Positions 15,988 through 26,700 of a DNA stretch of 41,278 nt are shown here, in pieces. Origin of the DNA: a virus; the IMG/VR virus record IMGVR_UViG_3300011116_000429, positions 1 through 41,278 of that record, one strand, 5' to 3'. Positions within the stretch are counted from its first letter, which is position 1. The number at the start of each line of letters is the position of its first letter. The translations under genes were made by a program, and so were the position numbers. The notes below the pieces were generated by a model. It did no database searches. It had not been told where the DNA came from and worked only from the letters and a program-made list of their open reading frames with translations.

Positions 15988-16326
15988 TTGGCTACTACAA
16001 TATATAGCGTAGAAGAAGTAAAATTACAAAATGGTACAACTGTTCTGTTGAAACCACTATCAATTAAAGAACTAAGAAAATTTATGGCAGTTATTCAAAA
16101 GACTGCAACGGCTGCAGATCAGACAGAGTCGTTAGATGTACTTATTGAGGCTTGTGGAGTTGCTCTAGAAAAGCAAGTTCCAGATCTTGTTAAAGATAGA
16201 GATGCGTTTGAAGATGCGTTGGATATTCCAACAATTAATCGTATCCTTGAAGTTTGTGGCGGGATTAAAATGGATGACGAGTCTGCAAATTTAACGCAGG
16301 CGGCGGTTCTAGCTGGGATGAACTAG
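15988..16326 (+). CDS. tail assembly chaperone, short form (gpG-like)
   Basis: A 112-residue acidic protein starting at TTG with AGGAGG upstream. The start MATTIYSVEEVKLQNGTTVLLKPLSIKELRKFMAVI is typical of the first tail chaperone of actinophages. Two features agree with a lambda G/GT arrangement: it sits between tail tube and tape measure, and a second open frame shifted by -1 runs from 16278 through 16655. The chaperone coats the tape measure during tail assembly. Confidence 0.85.
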   Translation: MATTIYSVEEVKLQNGTTVLLKPLSIKELRKFMAVIQKTATAADQTESLDVLIEACGVALEKQVPDLVKDRDAFEDALDIPTINRILEVCGGIKMDDESANLTQAAVLAGMN

Positions 16327-16655
16327 ATCTAGCTGCCTTAGAAGGAGAGGTTTTTCTTTTAGGACATTGGCGAAGTTACGATGAACTAGAATCAAACCTT
16401 TCAATGCCAGAACTTATTCAAACTTTAAAAGCAATATCAAAAAAAGAAACGGAAAGCAGAAAGTTTACCGCAAGTCTTAAAGGTATTAATTTAGAGGATG
16501 AAGGAGAAAAAGAAAACAGTTCTACCTTTGAAGATGTTCGAAGAAGGGCTCTGGGAATACAAGCAAGTGGAGACGATGTAGTTTCACTACAAGGAGAACT
16601 TGCAGCAGAATCTGGATTTGGAATTGGAGCAGGATTAGGATATGTTAAGGAGTAA
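15988..16655 (+). CDS. tail assembly chaperone, frameshifted long form (gpGT-like)
   Basis: Joining the first frame to the -1 frame at the slippery heptamer A AAT TTA (16287-16293) gives a 222-residue fusion: 102 residues of the short form, then NAGGGSSWDELDLAALEGEV and FLLGHWRSYDELESNLSMPE onward to a stop at 16655. The second part has the T-domain hallmarks of actinophage chaperones (acidic start, LGHW, SMPELIQTLK, a basic FTASLKGINL). A separate start at ATG 16404 would lose the conserved WDELDLAALEGE part and has no ribosome binding site. The frameshift is inferred, not measured. Confidence 0.75.
16287..16293 (+). other. -1 ribosomal frameshift slippery heptamer A AAT TTA
   Basis: The heptamer AAATTTA is positioned in the zero frame as GC(A AAT TTA), a perfect X XXY YYZ arrangement and the same heptamer used by Rous sarcoma virus. 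It lies within the 48-nt overlap between the -1 open frame (from 16278) and the first stop (TAG at 16324-16326). No convincing strong downstream stem was found by eye; only a 5-bp TCTAG/CTAGA pairing is seen near 16308-16327. Confidence 0.7.
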
Positions 16656-16665
16656 ATACTGATAA

Positions 16666-19600
16666 ATGGCTGATGAAAATATTGTAACTAATATAGTTGC
16701 TACCGCAAACTTTTCAGGTCTTATTGCAGATGTCAATAAGATTACAGCCTCACTATCTAAATTACAAGCACAAATAATTGCTTCAGATGCAAAACTTGCA
16801 AATCAAGTTTCTGTAATGAATAGATCGTTTGGCGAAAACTTAAGAAGAACTGGACAATTCTCAACACACTTTGTAACACTAACATCCGATGTAGAGAAGT
16901 TTGGTAAAAACCTAGATTCAGGGCAACTTAAGTTAAAAAATTATTTTCAAACATTTCAACAGCATACTAAGACGCAGGGCGGTTTAATTAGAGAGCTTGC
17001 TAAACAGCAGGTAGCTCTACAAAATGCAATTGTACAACCCCTAGGAAAAAATGCTCAAGGGTTAATGCAATATAGCGTTCATATTCCACAGGGACTTGAT
17101 GCGGTAAAAAATAAAACAGCATTAGCAAGACAAGAACTTCAAATCATGAATAAAGTTATTCAAGACGGCGGAGTTCAACTTATTAACTGGGGTAAAAATA
17201 CTCAGTGGGCGGGTCGTCAGCTTACAGTAGGACTAACAGTGCCGCTAGCAGCATTTGGAATGGCAGCAGCAAAATCTTTTAGAGAAGCAGATGCTGAATT
17301 AACAAGACTTACAAAAGTATATGGTGGAATTGCAGCAACATCATCATCTGATTTAAAAAAGGTAAGAGATGAGGTATCTGCTACTGCAAAAGAACTATCA
17401 AGATCATACGGATCATCATTTAAAGATACTATTTCTCTTGCAGCAGATATAGCAGCAACTGGCAAAACTGGAAACGAATTGTTGGGCTCAGTAAAAGAAA
17501 CAACAAGACTTGCCGTCCTTGGTGAAGTAGACAGACAAGATGCAATGAAGGCCACACTGGCAATTCAAAATGCATTTAAACAAAACACTGACCAATTAAC
17601 TGAATCAATTAACTTTCTTAACGCAGTTGAAAACCAAACCTCAACAAGTCTTGGGGATTTAATTGAAGCAATTCCAAAAGCTGGGCCAGTAGTTCAAGCA
17701 CTTGGAGGCAGCATAAAAGATCTTTCTCTTTATTTAACAGCAATGAAAGAAGGGGGCGTTAATGCTTCTGAAGGAGCAAATGCACTTAAGTCAGCTTTAG
17801 CATCACTTATCAATCCAACTAAAGTTGCAACAGATATGTTTAGTAGCTTAGGAATTAATTTAAAGGGTATAGTAAATGATAACGCTGGAAATTTAACAGG
17901 AACAATTTTAGAATTACAGTCAGCTCTTGATAATCTTAATCCTTTACAAAAACAGCAAGCAATAGAGCAACTATTCGGAAAGTTCCAGTTTGCTAGAATG
18001 AATGCTTTATTTGAAAACCTAGGAAAACAAGGTAGCCAGACATTGCAAGTAATGGATTTAATGAAGGCAAGCTCGCAAGATTTAGCAAATGTGGCAAGTC
18101 GAGAATTAGGTCTTGTTACAGAATCAGCTTCAGGTAAATATAAGAGAGCAATAGAAAGCCTTAAATCGGATTTAGCAGGAATTGGAGAAGAGTTTTTAAA
18201 GGTACAGACATTCTTCCTTAATGTTACTGATAGTATTGCTAAGTTTATTAATAAGCTTCCAGGACCAGTAAAAACAATTTTAACATTTGTAACGGGACTT
18301 ACTGCTGTAATTGGCCCAATCATTATGCTAACAGGCGTTCTTGCTAACTTCTTTGGATATATTATTAAAGGCGCTTCACACTTTAAATCATTGTTTAAGG
18401 GTGGAGAAGGATGGAAGATGCTTACTCCAGAAATTCTTGCTGCAAGTAAGGCTGGTACTTTAATTGAATCTACATTCTACAATGATGCAAAAGCAGCAAC
18501 AGTATTAAAAACAGCAATAGAAGGATTAATTGCTGAATTTACAATTCTTGAACAAAAAGCATTAGCGGGACAAATATCAGTAGCGCCAGCATTTTCAACT
18601 ATGGGTGGAACAATGGTTGCGGCAGGCGGAAGGCAAGTTAATCCAAACCATCCACTACTAAGCGCACAAGATACAAGATCAATGTCTCATATGAATCCAG
18701 TAGCTGGTATGACGGTAGATCAAAAATCAGCACAAACTATTTTTGGAGTTGTCCCAGGAGCACCGAAGGTTAATCAAAAAATTGGAAATAATCCCCAGAT
18801 GTATATGTCTGGAGATCTTCCAAAGGTTCCAGGTTTAACATCTATAGGCGGTGCATCAACAGGTATTGTTGCAGAAGAAGCAGCCAAGTGGCATGCAATG
18901 ACAGGCGCACTTGCTATGCAGTCAGATGCGGAAATTAAATTATTAAAGCAGGAAGTAGCAAGAACTGGATTAATTACAAACGAATTATCAGCATCATATC
19001 AAGCTTTGTTGCCAACAATGACAAATCTTATAGGAAATGCTGCAAAAGAATCAGCAGTAATTGTTGCAGATTTGCAAGCAGGAAAGTTAACTGTTGATCA
19101 AGCAAGAGCAAAAATTATTGCATTAAATACACAAGTAGAAGGAATGCTTGCGGGGGCGGCAGTAGATATAGCTGGACAACAAGGAAGAAGCATTAACTTA
19201 ACTTCAGTACCACTATTAAATCAACCAGTAGTGAATAAAGCTGGTAAGTCTAATATGAAAGAATTATCACGTCCAGGCAGAACAAGAAATCTTTTAAATC
19301 AAATTGCACAGGGGCTTGGTGTTAAAACATTTGGTGCTCCATATAGTACAGAAACTACAATCCCTAAAAGATTAAATTCTGGAAACATTGTTCCAGGAAC
19401 TGGTAATACAGATACAGTTCCAGCAATGCTTACTCCAGGAGAATTTGTTGTAAATAAAGAAGCTACAGCAGCAAACCTTCCACTACTGCATGCAATAAAT
19501 GGCGGAGAAAGATCGGCAAGCTACGGTAATATCCTTGGAGGCTATATGTCTTCATCTGCTGCAAATGCAGTGCTTAAGATGTTTGGGGTAGCATCAAGAA

Positions 19601-22600
19601 GTACAAAGAATTCAAGACTTGTTGGAAACTGGGGAATGATTCTCCCCAACTCTATAAATAGAAGATTAAGATATGGAAGAGCAACAGGTTCAGAATTAAT
19701 TCCACATATTGCAAATAGCAAAAATTTAATAGATGTTGAAAGCTTTTTAAAATTTAAGGGCGTAGACCCTCTAGATATTTCTAGAGTACAGTCAAGAATA
19801 GCTAATCAGATGAAATCTGGAATGTCTCCAGATAAGATGTATGGGGATCCAGAATTAGGAGCACTTGCATTTTCTGCAATTACTCCAGAAATAAGAGCGC
19901 TAGAATCTAAATATCCAGGAATAAGTTTAGCTTATCAAAAAGATAGAATGTCTCCAGGAAGAAGAGATACTCAAAGCTCAAGCTCAAAACATGGTCCAAG
20001 CCCAACAGGAATAAACATTCCAGGATGGAGATCTAGTAGCTATGGAGCGGGAAGTGGAACAGGAAATAATAGAAATGTCTGGGCACACTTTGGAGATCAA
20101 GAGTTTGATCAAAATATTGGAATGCTTGCACAAGGATTTAATGCAGGCGGACAAGTAGGTAACATATTAAAATCAACAGCATTTAAAAATCTAGGTGCAA
20201 AGCATGGCAAGATTGGCGACTCTTGGGGTGTTCAATCAATGACAATTGGTATGGGCAGAAAACTATTTGGAAGTTCTGGTTTAACGCCTAAAGCACAAAA
20301 TTTAATGTATGGAAAGCTTATAGAAAATCTTGAAAAAGAAAGACCTTATGGCTATGTAAAAGATGCTCAAGGAAGTCTCAGAAATGCTTTAGAGCCACAT
20401 GTTGTAGATACACTATTAAAATCAGCAGCAGGAGATGTGCTCAGCTCGGGTGGAAAAAATCTAAGTAAAATTGATAGAGAGATATTAAGAAATCAATTTG
20501 CAAATTGGAATTCAAGTAAGTGGACACCTTCAACAACTAAAGTAAGAAAACAGATGTTTGGAATGAATAAGGGCGGAATGGTTCCAGGGTATCAAAATGG
20601 CGGACAGGTTAGAGGATATGCAGGTGGAGGACTAGTTGGAAGTCTTCTAGCAGCACTCGCAATTCCTATGCTAGGCAATATGGCTGGCAATAAAATTGGC
20701 GGAACAACTGGATCTGCAATATCTAATGTATCAAATATTCTTCCCTTTTTGCTTCCAATGGGGGGAATGTCAAAAGGAATAACAAGCAAGCTTCCACAGG
20801 GCGCAACATCTACAATTAAACCGCTTGCACAAATGTCTGCACATTTTACAGAAATAGCAGCATCTGGTGCAAAAGCTGGAACAATGATGGGAAGATTTGC
20901 ACCTATACTTGCAAGAGTTCTTGCCTCGGCCACTCCAGTAGGTCTTGCAGTAACTGGAATTACAACCGCTTTAACAATTGGATATACCGTATGGAAGAAA
21001 AATCAAGAACAGCTTAAATTAAATGCTCTAGGATATGGACTTACTGCAGAAGCTGCACAAAAAGCAGGATTAAAATATGTAGACTATAATCAAAAGATTA
21101 AAGATAGCATTCAAAGATCTAAAGATATGATGGAAGCTAATAAGCTTGCATATCAGAGTATGACTTCAGCAGGAATTCCAATTAAAATGACAATTACTGA
21201 ATATGGAAAACTAAAAGAAGAAGTAAAGGGCGCATATTCAGAACAAATTAAATTGATTAATTCTACAAAAAAAGCAGACTTGGGAGATCTTGCTACAAGA
21301 TTTAAAGAGCAATTCGTTGCAGCTGGCATGAGTGCAGAAGAAGCAACAAAGAAAATTTATGCAATGTTTGCTCTATCAAAGCAATCTTCATCTGCAGCAA
21401 TCGCTACTGTTGGAAATAGAGACTTTAATGCTATTCAAGATGCTCGTGGTGCTGCCGCAGGATCTCTTAAATCTTATGATACAGCAACAAGACTAGGTGA
21501 AGCTAAATCTCAAGCGGCAGCATTAAACTCAGCATTAGGTGCAATAGATGCTGGAATTACTGACATCATGAAAAAAAATGAAGAGGCTGTAAAGAAAGAT
21601 AAAACTGGGCATACAAAGAAAATAGATAATTATCAAGCAGAGCTAGACATGATGAAATACTTGCAGTCTAATCAATATAGACAAACTAAGTTGACTCAAG
21701 CAACAATTGATGAGATGGCTAAAGCAAATCCAGCAATAAAAGAAATTGCCAATAATTCAGATACAGTTGTTAGCGTGTGGCAAAAATTAAGATTGCAGGC
21801 AGCTGGTCTGGCAGGAGATTTATCAAAGTTAAACTCTGATCAAGTATCAGCACTTTATAATTTAAGTAATGCAATAAGTAAGTCAGTAATTGATAATAAT
21901 AAAGGCACAAAAGACAAACCAGGATTATTAGCCGATGAATATTCAAAACTAAATACTCTTCAAAAACAAAGAGATGCTGCGGCAAAAGCTGCTGCAGGAC
22001 AAAGCGTAAAAGCACAAATAGATTCTAAGCAAAGACTTAAGGATCTGCAATCTCAGATAGATGCAACTAATAAATTAGCAGACTCTAGAATAAAAGCATT
22101 AGATGCTTCAAAAGCAGAAGCCGATTTAAATCGTGAAATGCAATCTGCTAAGCTTGAATTGCAGTTTGCAGAATCTACTGGGAATACACAGCAAGCCGCC
22201 CAGGCAAGACTCAGATATCAATCTGCACTACAAAGCATACAAACTGAAGGTCAGAAAAAGTCAATAGTAGCAGCGGCAGATAAAGCCAACGCAGCCCCTC
22301 TTGCAGAGATTGAAAGAATTAATAACGCTAATGAAAAACTTGCAAATGCAGCATCACTAGCGGGAGATAATATAGCAAAACTTGATAAACAAATTTTAGC
22401 ATTAACTACAACAATTGATGGACTTAATAATAAACAATCAGAATATTTGATAAATCTTGTAAAATTTATTGATGATCAAGCAGAAAAAGGCATTGTAGCA
22501 ACAAAAGAAGATTTTGATAAAACAGCTACAGGTAAGTACCTAGCATCTGGATTAGTGGAACCAACTAAAGCAGCTGGAGGAGTAATAACATCTGGAGAAA

Positions 22601-23316
22601 AGGTATCTGGTGCTAGAAGAAATAGATATGGATCTCCAAGTACATTTGCGCCACCTAAAACTCCAGCTGCTCAGGCATCAGACCTAGCCGTAAAAGCTAT
22701 AACAACTGGCGGAGATATTGTTGCTAGTAAATTAATTATTAATGGAAAAGATTCTAAAGACTATATGGCTGCTTCAGCAGCAGCCAACATTAAAGTCACC
22801 AATACATACGGTTATGGTGGTAGAGCTGGATCTTATATAACAACTTCAACAATAAAATCAAGCGATTTAATTGCTGCAGGAATGGATGGAAATCCAAAAG
22901 TTGGATCTAAGATTAACATTGGTGGCACAGATTACATAATTAAAGGATCTGCAGATAGAAGCGGAACTATAAAAGTACAAAAAGCTGGAAATGGAATGGA
23001 AGATATTGATCCTAAAATTCCTATTATTGTAGGAGATAAAGGGCCAGAATTAATATTTGGTAATATGGTTATTCCTAATTTAGCAGATGTACCATATGCA
23101 AGCCCAAGCTATAATGTTCCATCAGCAGCAAAGCAACTGTCTTCGGTAGGAACAAATTCAGGAAGCTCTAATGTTGTAGTAAATCAATCATTTTATCAGG
23201 CACCTGGAGAAAATACAGATGCATTTATGCGTAAGGTTACGCAGGCTACGGTTGCAGCAATTGGAAAAGATGCTAAAATTAATAGATCCCAAATCGGAGA
23301 GAGTAGGTCAATATAA
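16666..23316 (+). CDS. tape measure protein
   Basis: A 2216-residue protein, by far the longest gene, right after the chaperones, with AAGGAG upstream. Residues ~150-260 carry a typical TP901-type start (INWGKNTQWAGRQLTVGLTV, then KSFREADAELTRLTKVYGG). Hydrophobic helices lie near residues 535-570, 1325-1345 and 1415-1435. VPGTGNTDTVPAMLTPGEFV near 915-930 and GMVPGYQNGGQVRGYAGGGL near 1303-1325 are the Gly/Pro linkers often seen in tape measures; between them sits a compositionally different block of about 330 residues. Residues ~1600-1940 are long helical, Lys/Ala/Gln-rich and coiled-coil-like. At the usual ~0.15 nm per residue the tail would be roughly 330 nm, an estimate only. The protein sets tail length and aids DNA entry. 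Confidence 0.92.
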   Translation: MADENIVTNIVATANFSGLIADVNKITASLSKLQAQIIASDAKLANQVSVMNRSFGENLRRTGQFSTHFVTLTSDVEKFGKNLDSGQLKLKNYFQTFQQHTKTQGGLIRELAKQQVALQNAIVQPLGKNAQGLMQYSVHIPQGLDAVKNKTALARQELQIMNKVIQDGGVQLINWGKNTQWAGRQLTVGLTVPLAAFGMAAAKSFREADAELTRLTKVYGGIAATSSSDLKKVRDEVSATAKELSRSYGSSFKDTISLAADIAATGKTGNELLGSVKETTRLAVLGEVDRQDAMKATLAIQNAFKQNTDQLTESINFLNAVENQTSTSLGDLIEAIPKAGPVVQALGGSIKDLSLYLTAMKEGGVNASEGANALKSALASLINPTKVATDMFSSLGINLKGIVNDNAGNLTGTILELQSALDNLNPLQKQQAIEQLFGKFQFARMNALFENLGKQGSQTLQVMDLMKASSQDLANVASRELGLVTESASGKYKRAIESLKSDLAGIGEEFLKVQTFFLNVTDSIAKFINKLPGPVKTILTFVTGLTAVIGPIIMLTGVLANFFGYIIKGASHFKSLFKGGEGWKMLTPEILAASKAGTLIESTFYNDAKAATVLKTAIEGLIAEFTILEQKALAGQISVAPAFSTMGGTMVAAGGRQVNPNHPLLSAQDTRSMSHMNPVAGMTVDQKSAQTIFGVVPGAPKVNQKIGNNPQMYMSGDLPKVPGLTSIGGASTGIVAEEAAKWHAMTGALAMQSDAEIKLLKQEVARTGLITNELSASYQALLPTMTNLIGNAAKESAVIVADLQAGKLTVDQARAKIIALNTQVEGMLAGAAVDIAGQQGRSINLTSVPLLNQPVVNKAGKSNMKELSRPGRTRNLLNQIAQGLGVKTFGAPYSTETTIPKRLNSGNIVPGTGNTDTVPAMLTPGEFVVNKEATAANLPLLHAINGGERSASYGNILGGYMSSSAANAVLKMFGVASRSTKNSRLVGNWGMILPNSINRRLRYGRATGSELIPHIANSKNLIDVESFLKFKGVDPLDISRVQSRIANQMKSGMSPDKMYGDPELGALAFSAITPEIRALESKYPGISLAYQKDRMSPGRRDTQSSSSKHGPSPTGINIPGWRSSSYGAGSGTGNNRNVWAHFGDQEFDQNIGMLAQGFNAGGQVGNILKSTAFKNLGAKHGKIGDSWGVQSMTIGMGRKLFGSSGLTPKAQNLMYGKLIENLEKERPYGYVKDAQGSLRNALEPHVVDTLLKSAAGDVLSSGGKNLSKIDREILRNQFANWNSSKWTPSTTKVRKQMFGMNKGGMVPGYQNGGQVRGYAGGGLVGSLLAALAIPMLGNMAGNKIGGTTGSAISNVSNILPFLLPMGGMSKGITSKLPQGATSTIKPLAQMSAHFTEIAASGAKAGTMMGRFAPILARVLASATPVGLAVTGITTALTIGYTVWKKNQEQLKLNALGYGLTAEAAQKAGLKYVDYNQKIKDSIQRSKDMMEANKLAYQSMTSAGIPIKMTITEYGKLKEEVKGAYSEQIKLINSTKKADLGDLATRFKEQFVAAGMSAEEATKKIYAMFALSKQSSSAAIATVGNRDFNAIQDARGAAAGSLKSYDTATRLGEAKSQAAALNSALGAIDAGITDIMKKNEEAVKKDKTGHTKKIDNYQAELDMMKYLQSNQYRQTKLTQATIDEMAKANPAIKEIANNSDTVVSVWQKLRLQAAGLAGDLSKLNSDQVSALYNLSNAISKSVIDNNKGTKDKPGLLADEYSKLNTLQKQRDAAAKAAAGQSVKAQIDSKQRLKDLQSQIDATNKLADSRIKALDASKAEADLNREMQSAKLELQFAESTGNTQQAAQARLRYQSALQSIQTEGQKKSIVAAADKANAAPLAEIERINNANEKLANAASLAGDNIAKLDKQILALTTTIDGLNNKQSEYLINLVKFIDDQAEKGIVATKEDFDKTATGKYLASGLVEPTKAAGGVITSGEKVSGARRNRYGSPSTFAPPKTPAAQASDLAVKAITTGGDIVASKLIINGKDSKDYMAASAAANIKVTNTYGYGGRAGSYITTSTIKSSDLIAAGMDGNPKVGSKINIGGTDYIIKGSADRSGTIKVQKAGNGMEDIDPKIPIIVGDKGPELIFGNMVIPNLADVPYASPSYNVPSAAKQLSSVGTNSGSSNVVVNQSFYQAPGENTDAFMRKVTQATVAAIGKDAKINRSQIGESRSI

Positions 23317-23774
23317 TGGCAATAACGTTACCAGTAGGCTCAGTTTTATATATAGACACCTCTTCTAATGATACTCCTGTATGGACAAAATTAACTGAGC
23401 ATAATAGAGATGCTGTTAGCATAGATAATAATAGAATTGAAAAAACACAAAGAATGGCTAATGGAACATTAAGAAAGATGTTTGTGGCGGACAAAAAGAA
23501 TATATCAACCTCTTGGCGAATGCTGCCTTCATATAGTACAATGACTGTAGATAATGGATATGGGGCGGTAGACCTAAAAACATTTTATTTAAATAAAGGC
23601 ACAGGCTCATTTAAGATAAAGATATCATATAATGGAGTTGCAGGAAGAGATGAAATTTTAACAGTTGTATTTAATCAATGCAGCAATACTCTTGTAAAAA
23701 GAAATGTTAAAGAAAAGACATCAGATGCAGCCCAAGAATTTTGGGATGTTAGTATAGGCCTGGAAGAGGTATAA
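23316..23774 (+). CDS. minor tail protein, distal-tail or tube-like
   Basis: A 152-residue protein beginning at TAATG after the tape measure. It is beta-rich: LPVGSVLYIDTSSNDTPVWT, NRIEKTQRMANGTLRKMFVA, a KNISTSWRMLPSYSTMTVDN stretch followed by AVDLKTFY, then FWDVSIGLEEV at the end. The short single-domain beta architecture directly after the tape measure fits a distal tail component that caps the tube and holds the hub. I do not recognise a precise family. Confidence 0.7.
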   Translation: MAITLPVGSVLYIDTSSNDTPVWTKLTEHNRDAVSIDNNRIEKTQRMANGTLRKMFVADKKNISTSWRMLPSYSTMTVDNGYGAVDLKTFYLNKGTGSFKIKISYNGVAGRDEILTVVFNQCSNTLVKRNVKEKTSDAAQEFWDVSIGLEEV

Positions 23775-26700
23775 TGCTAAGTAATACAACAGCATTAGAT
23801 GCTATAAACAAATCTATTTCTTATTCATCTACCCCTTACTGCTGGCTTGAATATAATATGAATGAATTGATTGATGGAGCAACCGTAACTGCATCAACAG
23901 ATGTTTCTACATCTTCTGGAGATACTCTTCCATTTAAAAAGCTGTTTCCAGTTAAAACTATAATAGATCCCCGCAGACCTAAATCGGCAGGTATCAAATA
24001 CTTTATAATGAACAATAGCGTTACTCAATCTTCATCTGTTTATTCTTCATCAAAAGATATGACATATAGATTATACTATCCAGGAGACAAGGTTCAATAT
24101 AAATATTGGGTTAGCCAAAGAGCAAGCTCATTTTCCGTACCTGGATGCTTGCTTACCGTGTCGTATCCAAGTGCCAAAACAGCGTATACAAATAAAATTA
24201 CTATTAAATTTGAAACATCACACTGCAAGCCATCCGTATGGACGGTTAAGATTACCAACCTATCTGGAGTAGAAACAACAATTTCAAGCAATGCAGCTGT
24301 ACCAGATTCTGGTGTTGTAGACTTATACTATAATGGATCATCTTGGAGTACAACAGAATTTACAACTCCATCAGCACCAGTAGGCATACAAACTTTAAAG
24401 GTAGAAGTAACTACAATAAACGTAGCAAATGAATACGTAGGAATAATTGAAATTGCTGCTAAGTATGTAAAAGATGTTACGGATCGAATTGTTTCTTTTG
24501 ATGTAAAAAAAGAATCGTCAAACGCTTCAGATGGCATAACTCCAGTAGGATCGGTAACTGCAAATTCATTTTCTATTAACTTAAACTGCTACGATGGCTC
24601 AGCATTAATATATGATAAAACTTTTGCTTTTAATAAAGATAAAATAAACCTATATAAAAATATTATCATAAAACCATTTATTAAAATAAATGGTTCAAGC
24701 AATATACCGTATGGAGTATTTTATTCTACAGAAGATTTTTCTGTATCAGAGTTTGGAGATGTATCAATATACTCTTTGGATGGAGCAGGACAATTACAAA
24801 AAATAATAGCACCCGATATATTGATGAGAGATTATTCTTCTCAAGCTATTATCAGAAGACTGTTAGATAGCATTGGTTTTACAAACTATAAATTTAATGT
24901 TGTAGCTCCAGATACATCTACAATAACGCCAACATTTTACTATACAGATAGCACAAAAACCATGTGGCAGCATATACAAGATCTATGTAGTGACACACAA
25001 ATGATTGCAGTATTTGATGAAAATGATATATTACAGTTTTATACAAGAGAGTATATATTTTCAAATAAAACCTCAAATTATAAATTTAGGTTTAGTGCCT
25101 ATGGTGAAAACCAACCAAATATAATTTCTTTAACAAAGTCAACAATACCTTCTGCTAAAGCTATTAAGGTTAGGTATACACCACAATTAACCTCACAGTA
25201 TTCGCAAACAGCAGATCCAGTCTATGAGTCTGGGATAATTAAATTAGGAGCGGCTGCATTAATGCAAACTCTTAGCTCAACTACTGGCGTAGGTGGATCA
25301 ATAATTACAGAGCCAGTAACTTTTCTCGAAGACGGCGTAGATAATGTTTTTAATCAAAAAGCAGGATACCTTTTACTAAATAAAGAAATTATAGAATACG
25401 ATGCAATTAAGTATCAATATCAAGTATTAGGTACAGGCGTTCCTGCCTATCAATGGATTACATCTGATGTGGATGTAGCAAAATATCAAGGACTTTCCAT
25501 TCCTGGAACATTTAAACCCATGGGTGAATTTAGAATTAAAGAAAGAAACTCTTTTGGGTTATTACCCGCACCAGCTACGCATGACTTAAACCTTTCAGCA
25601 ATTAAAAATAATTGGACAACTTACGTATACGACAAAGCTGCGGGCACAACCACATTAAACAATAGTTTAATGTCTTTAGATGCTTCAGACTCTTCAGGGC
25701 TTAAGACTGCCAGGTCTATGTTAACTCTTAATGCCGCCCCAAGCTCAACTACGGCACAAACAAAATATACTATATCAAGTACTGTAGCAAAAATAATTAG
25801 ATCTGGGTATGGAAGTTTTGTTATTAATACTAGCATGTATTTCCCATATGCTAGAAATTCAGATGGGTCTGCAACAGGAAATCAAATATGTCTTGGAGGC
25901 CTAGCGTTTTGTTTAAATGATACAAATACTTCAGGTTATATTATAACCGTTGAGCCACCACAAAGTGCAACCAAAAGAGATATAAAAGATAGATGCGTAA
26001 AGGTAATTAGAGTTTCTAACGGTGTTGCTAAGGTGTTACCAGACAACCAACAAGACGATACTCAATTTCAAAATATTCAGGGCGGGAAATTGTATAGCAT
26101 ACAGGTTAAATGTAATACTAGCGTGATAGAAGGAACAACATATTTAACCTTTAAATTTATGATTGATAATACAGAAATAGTTGCAGTAGACTCTTCTCCA
26201 CTTACTATTACAAACAGGGCGGGACTAGTTTCTGGAATTGGAACAGTAAGATATGATTATTTTTATACCTCTCCTATTACAGATGATCAATTTAATACAA
26301 AAGATATATATAGTCCATATAAGGGGTATCTCGGAGAGAACTCTTTTCTTGTAAAAAAGTTTTCTAACTTTGTAATGTCTACATCTTCACAAACTGAAGA
26401 CATAGGATACATGGAAGAATTTGGGCCAGTAGCAAGAGAAATTGTAAAGATATCTTCTAGAATAACTTCAGGAGATAATGCTCCAGCCATTCCAAGATAC
26501 CCAATAATTACAATGAATCCCTTTGCCACTATTATTGGATCTAATATAGACGCATTCTCTATGGAAGCCTATATATTAAATAACTCTGGAACATATACTA
26601 TGCTAAGCGATGGGGAGACAAAATTCTTTAAGGTCATTGGAGATAGTATTGTTAAATCTGATTCTTTTGAATATATTGACCCCACCCTTACAGCAATAGA

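Noticed and set aside
16350-16360. T-rich run (GTTTTTCTTTT) as a slippery site or terminator
   Set aside because: It lies beyond the zero-frame stop so cannot serve the -1 frameshift, and there is no stem before it.
16404-16655. Independent 83-residue gene starting at ATG 16404
   Set aside because: No ribosome binding site, and the same frame carries conserved-looking chaperone sequence upstream of this ATG; best explained as the frameshifted part of the chaperone.
17730-18323. A 197-residue minus-strand frame inside the tape measure gene
   Set aside because: Antisense shadow of a long coding gene without a start signal or recognisable protein features.
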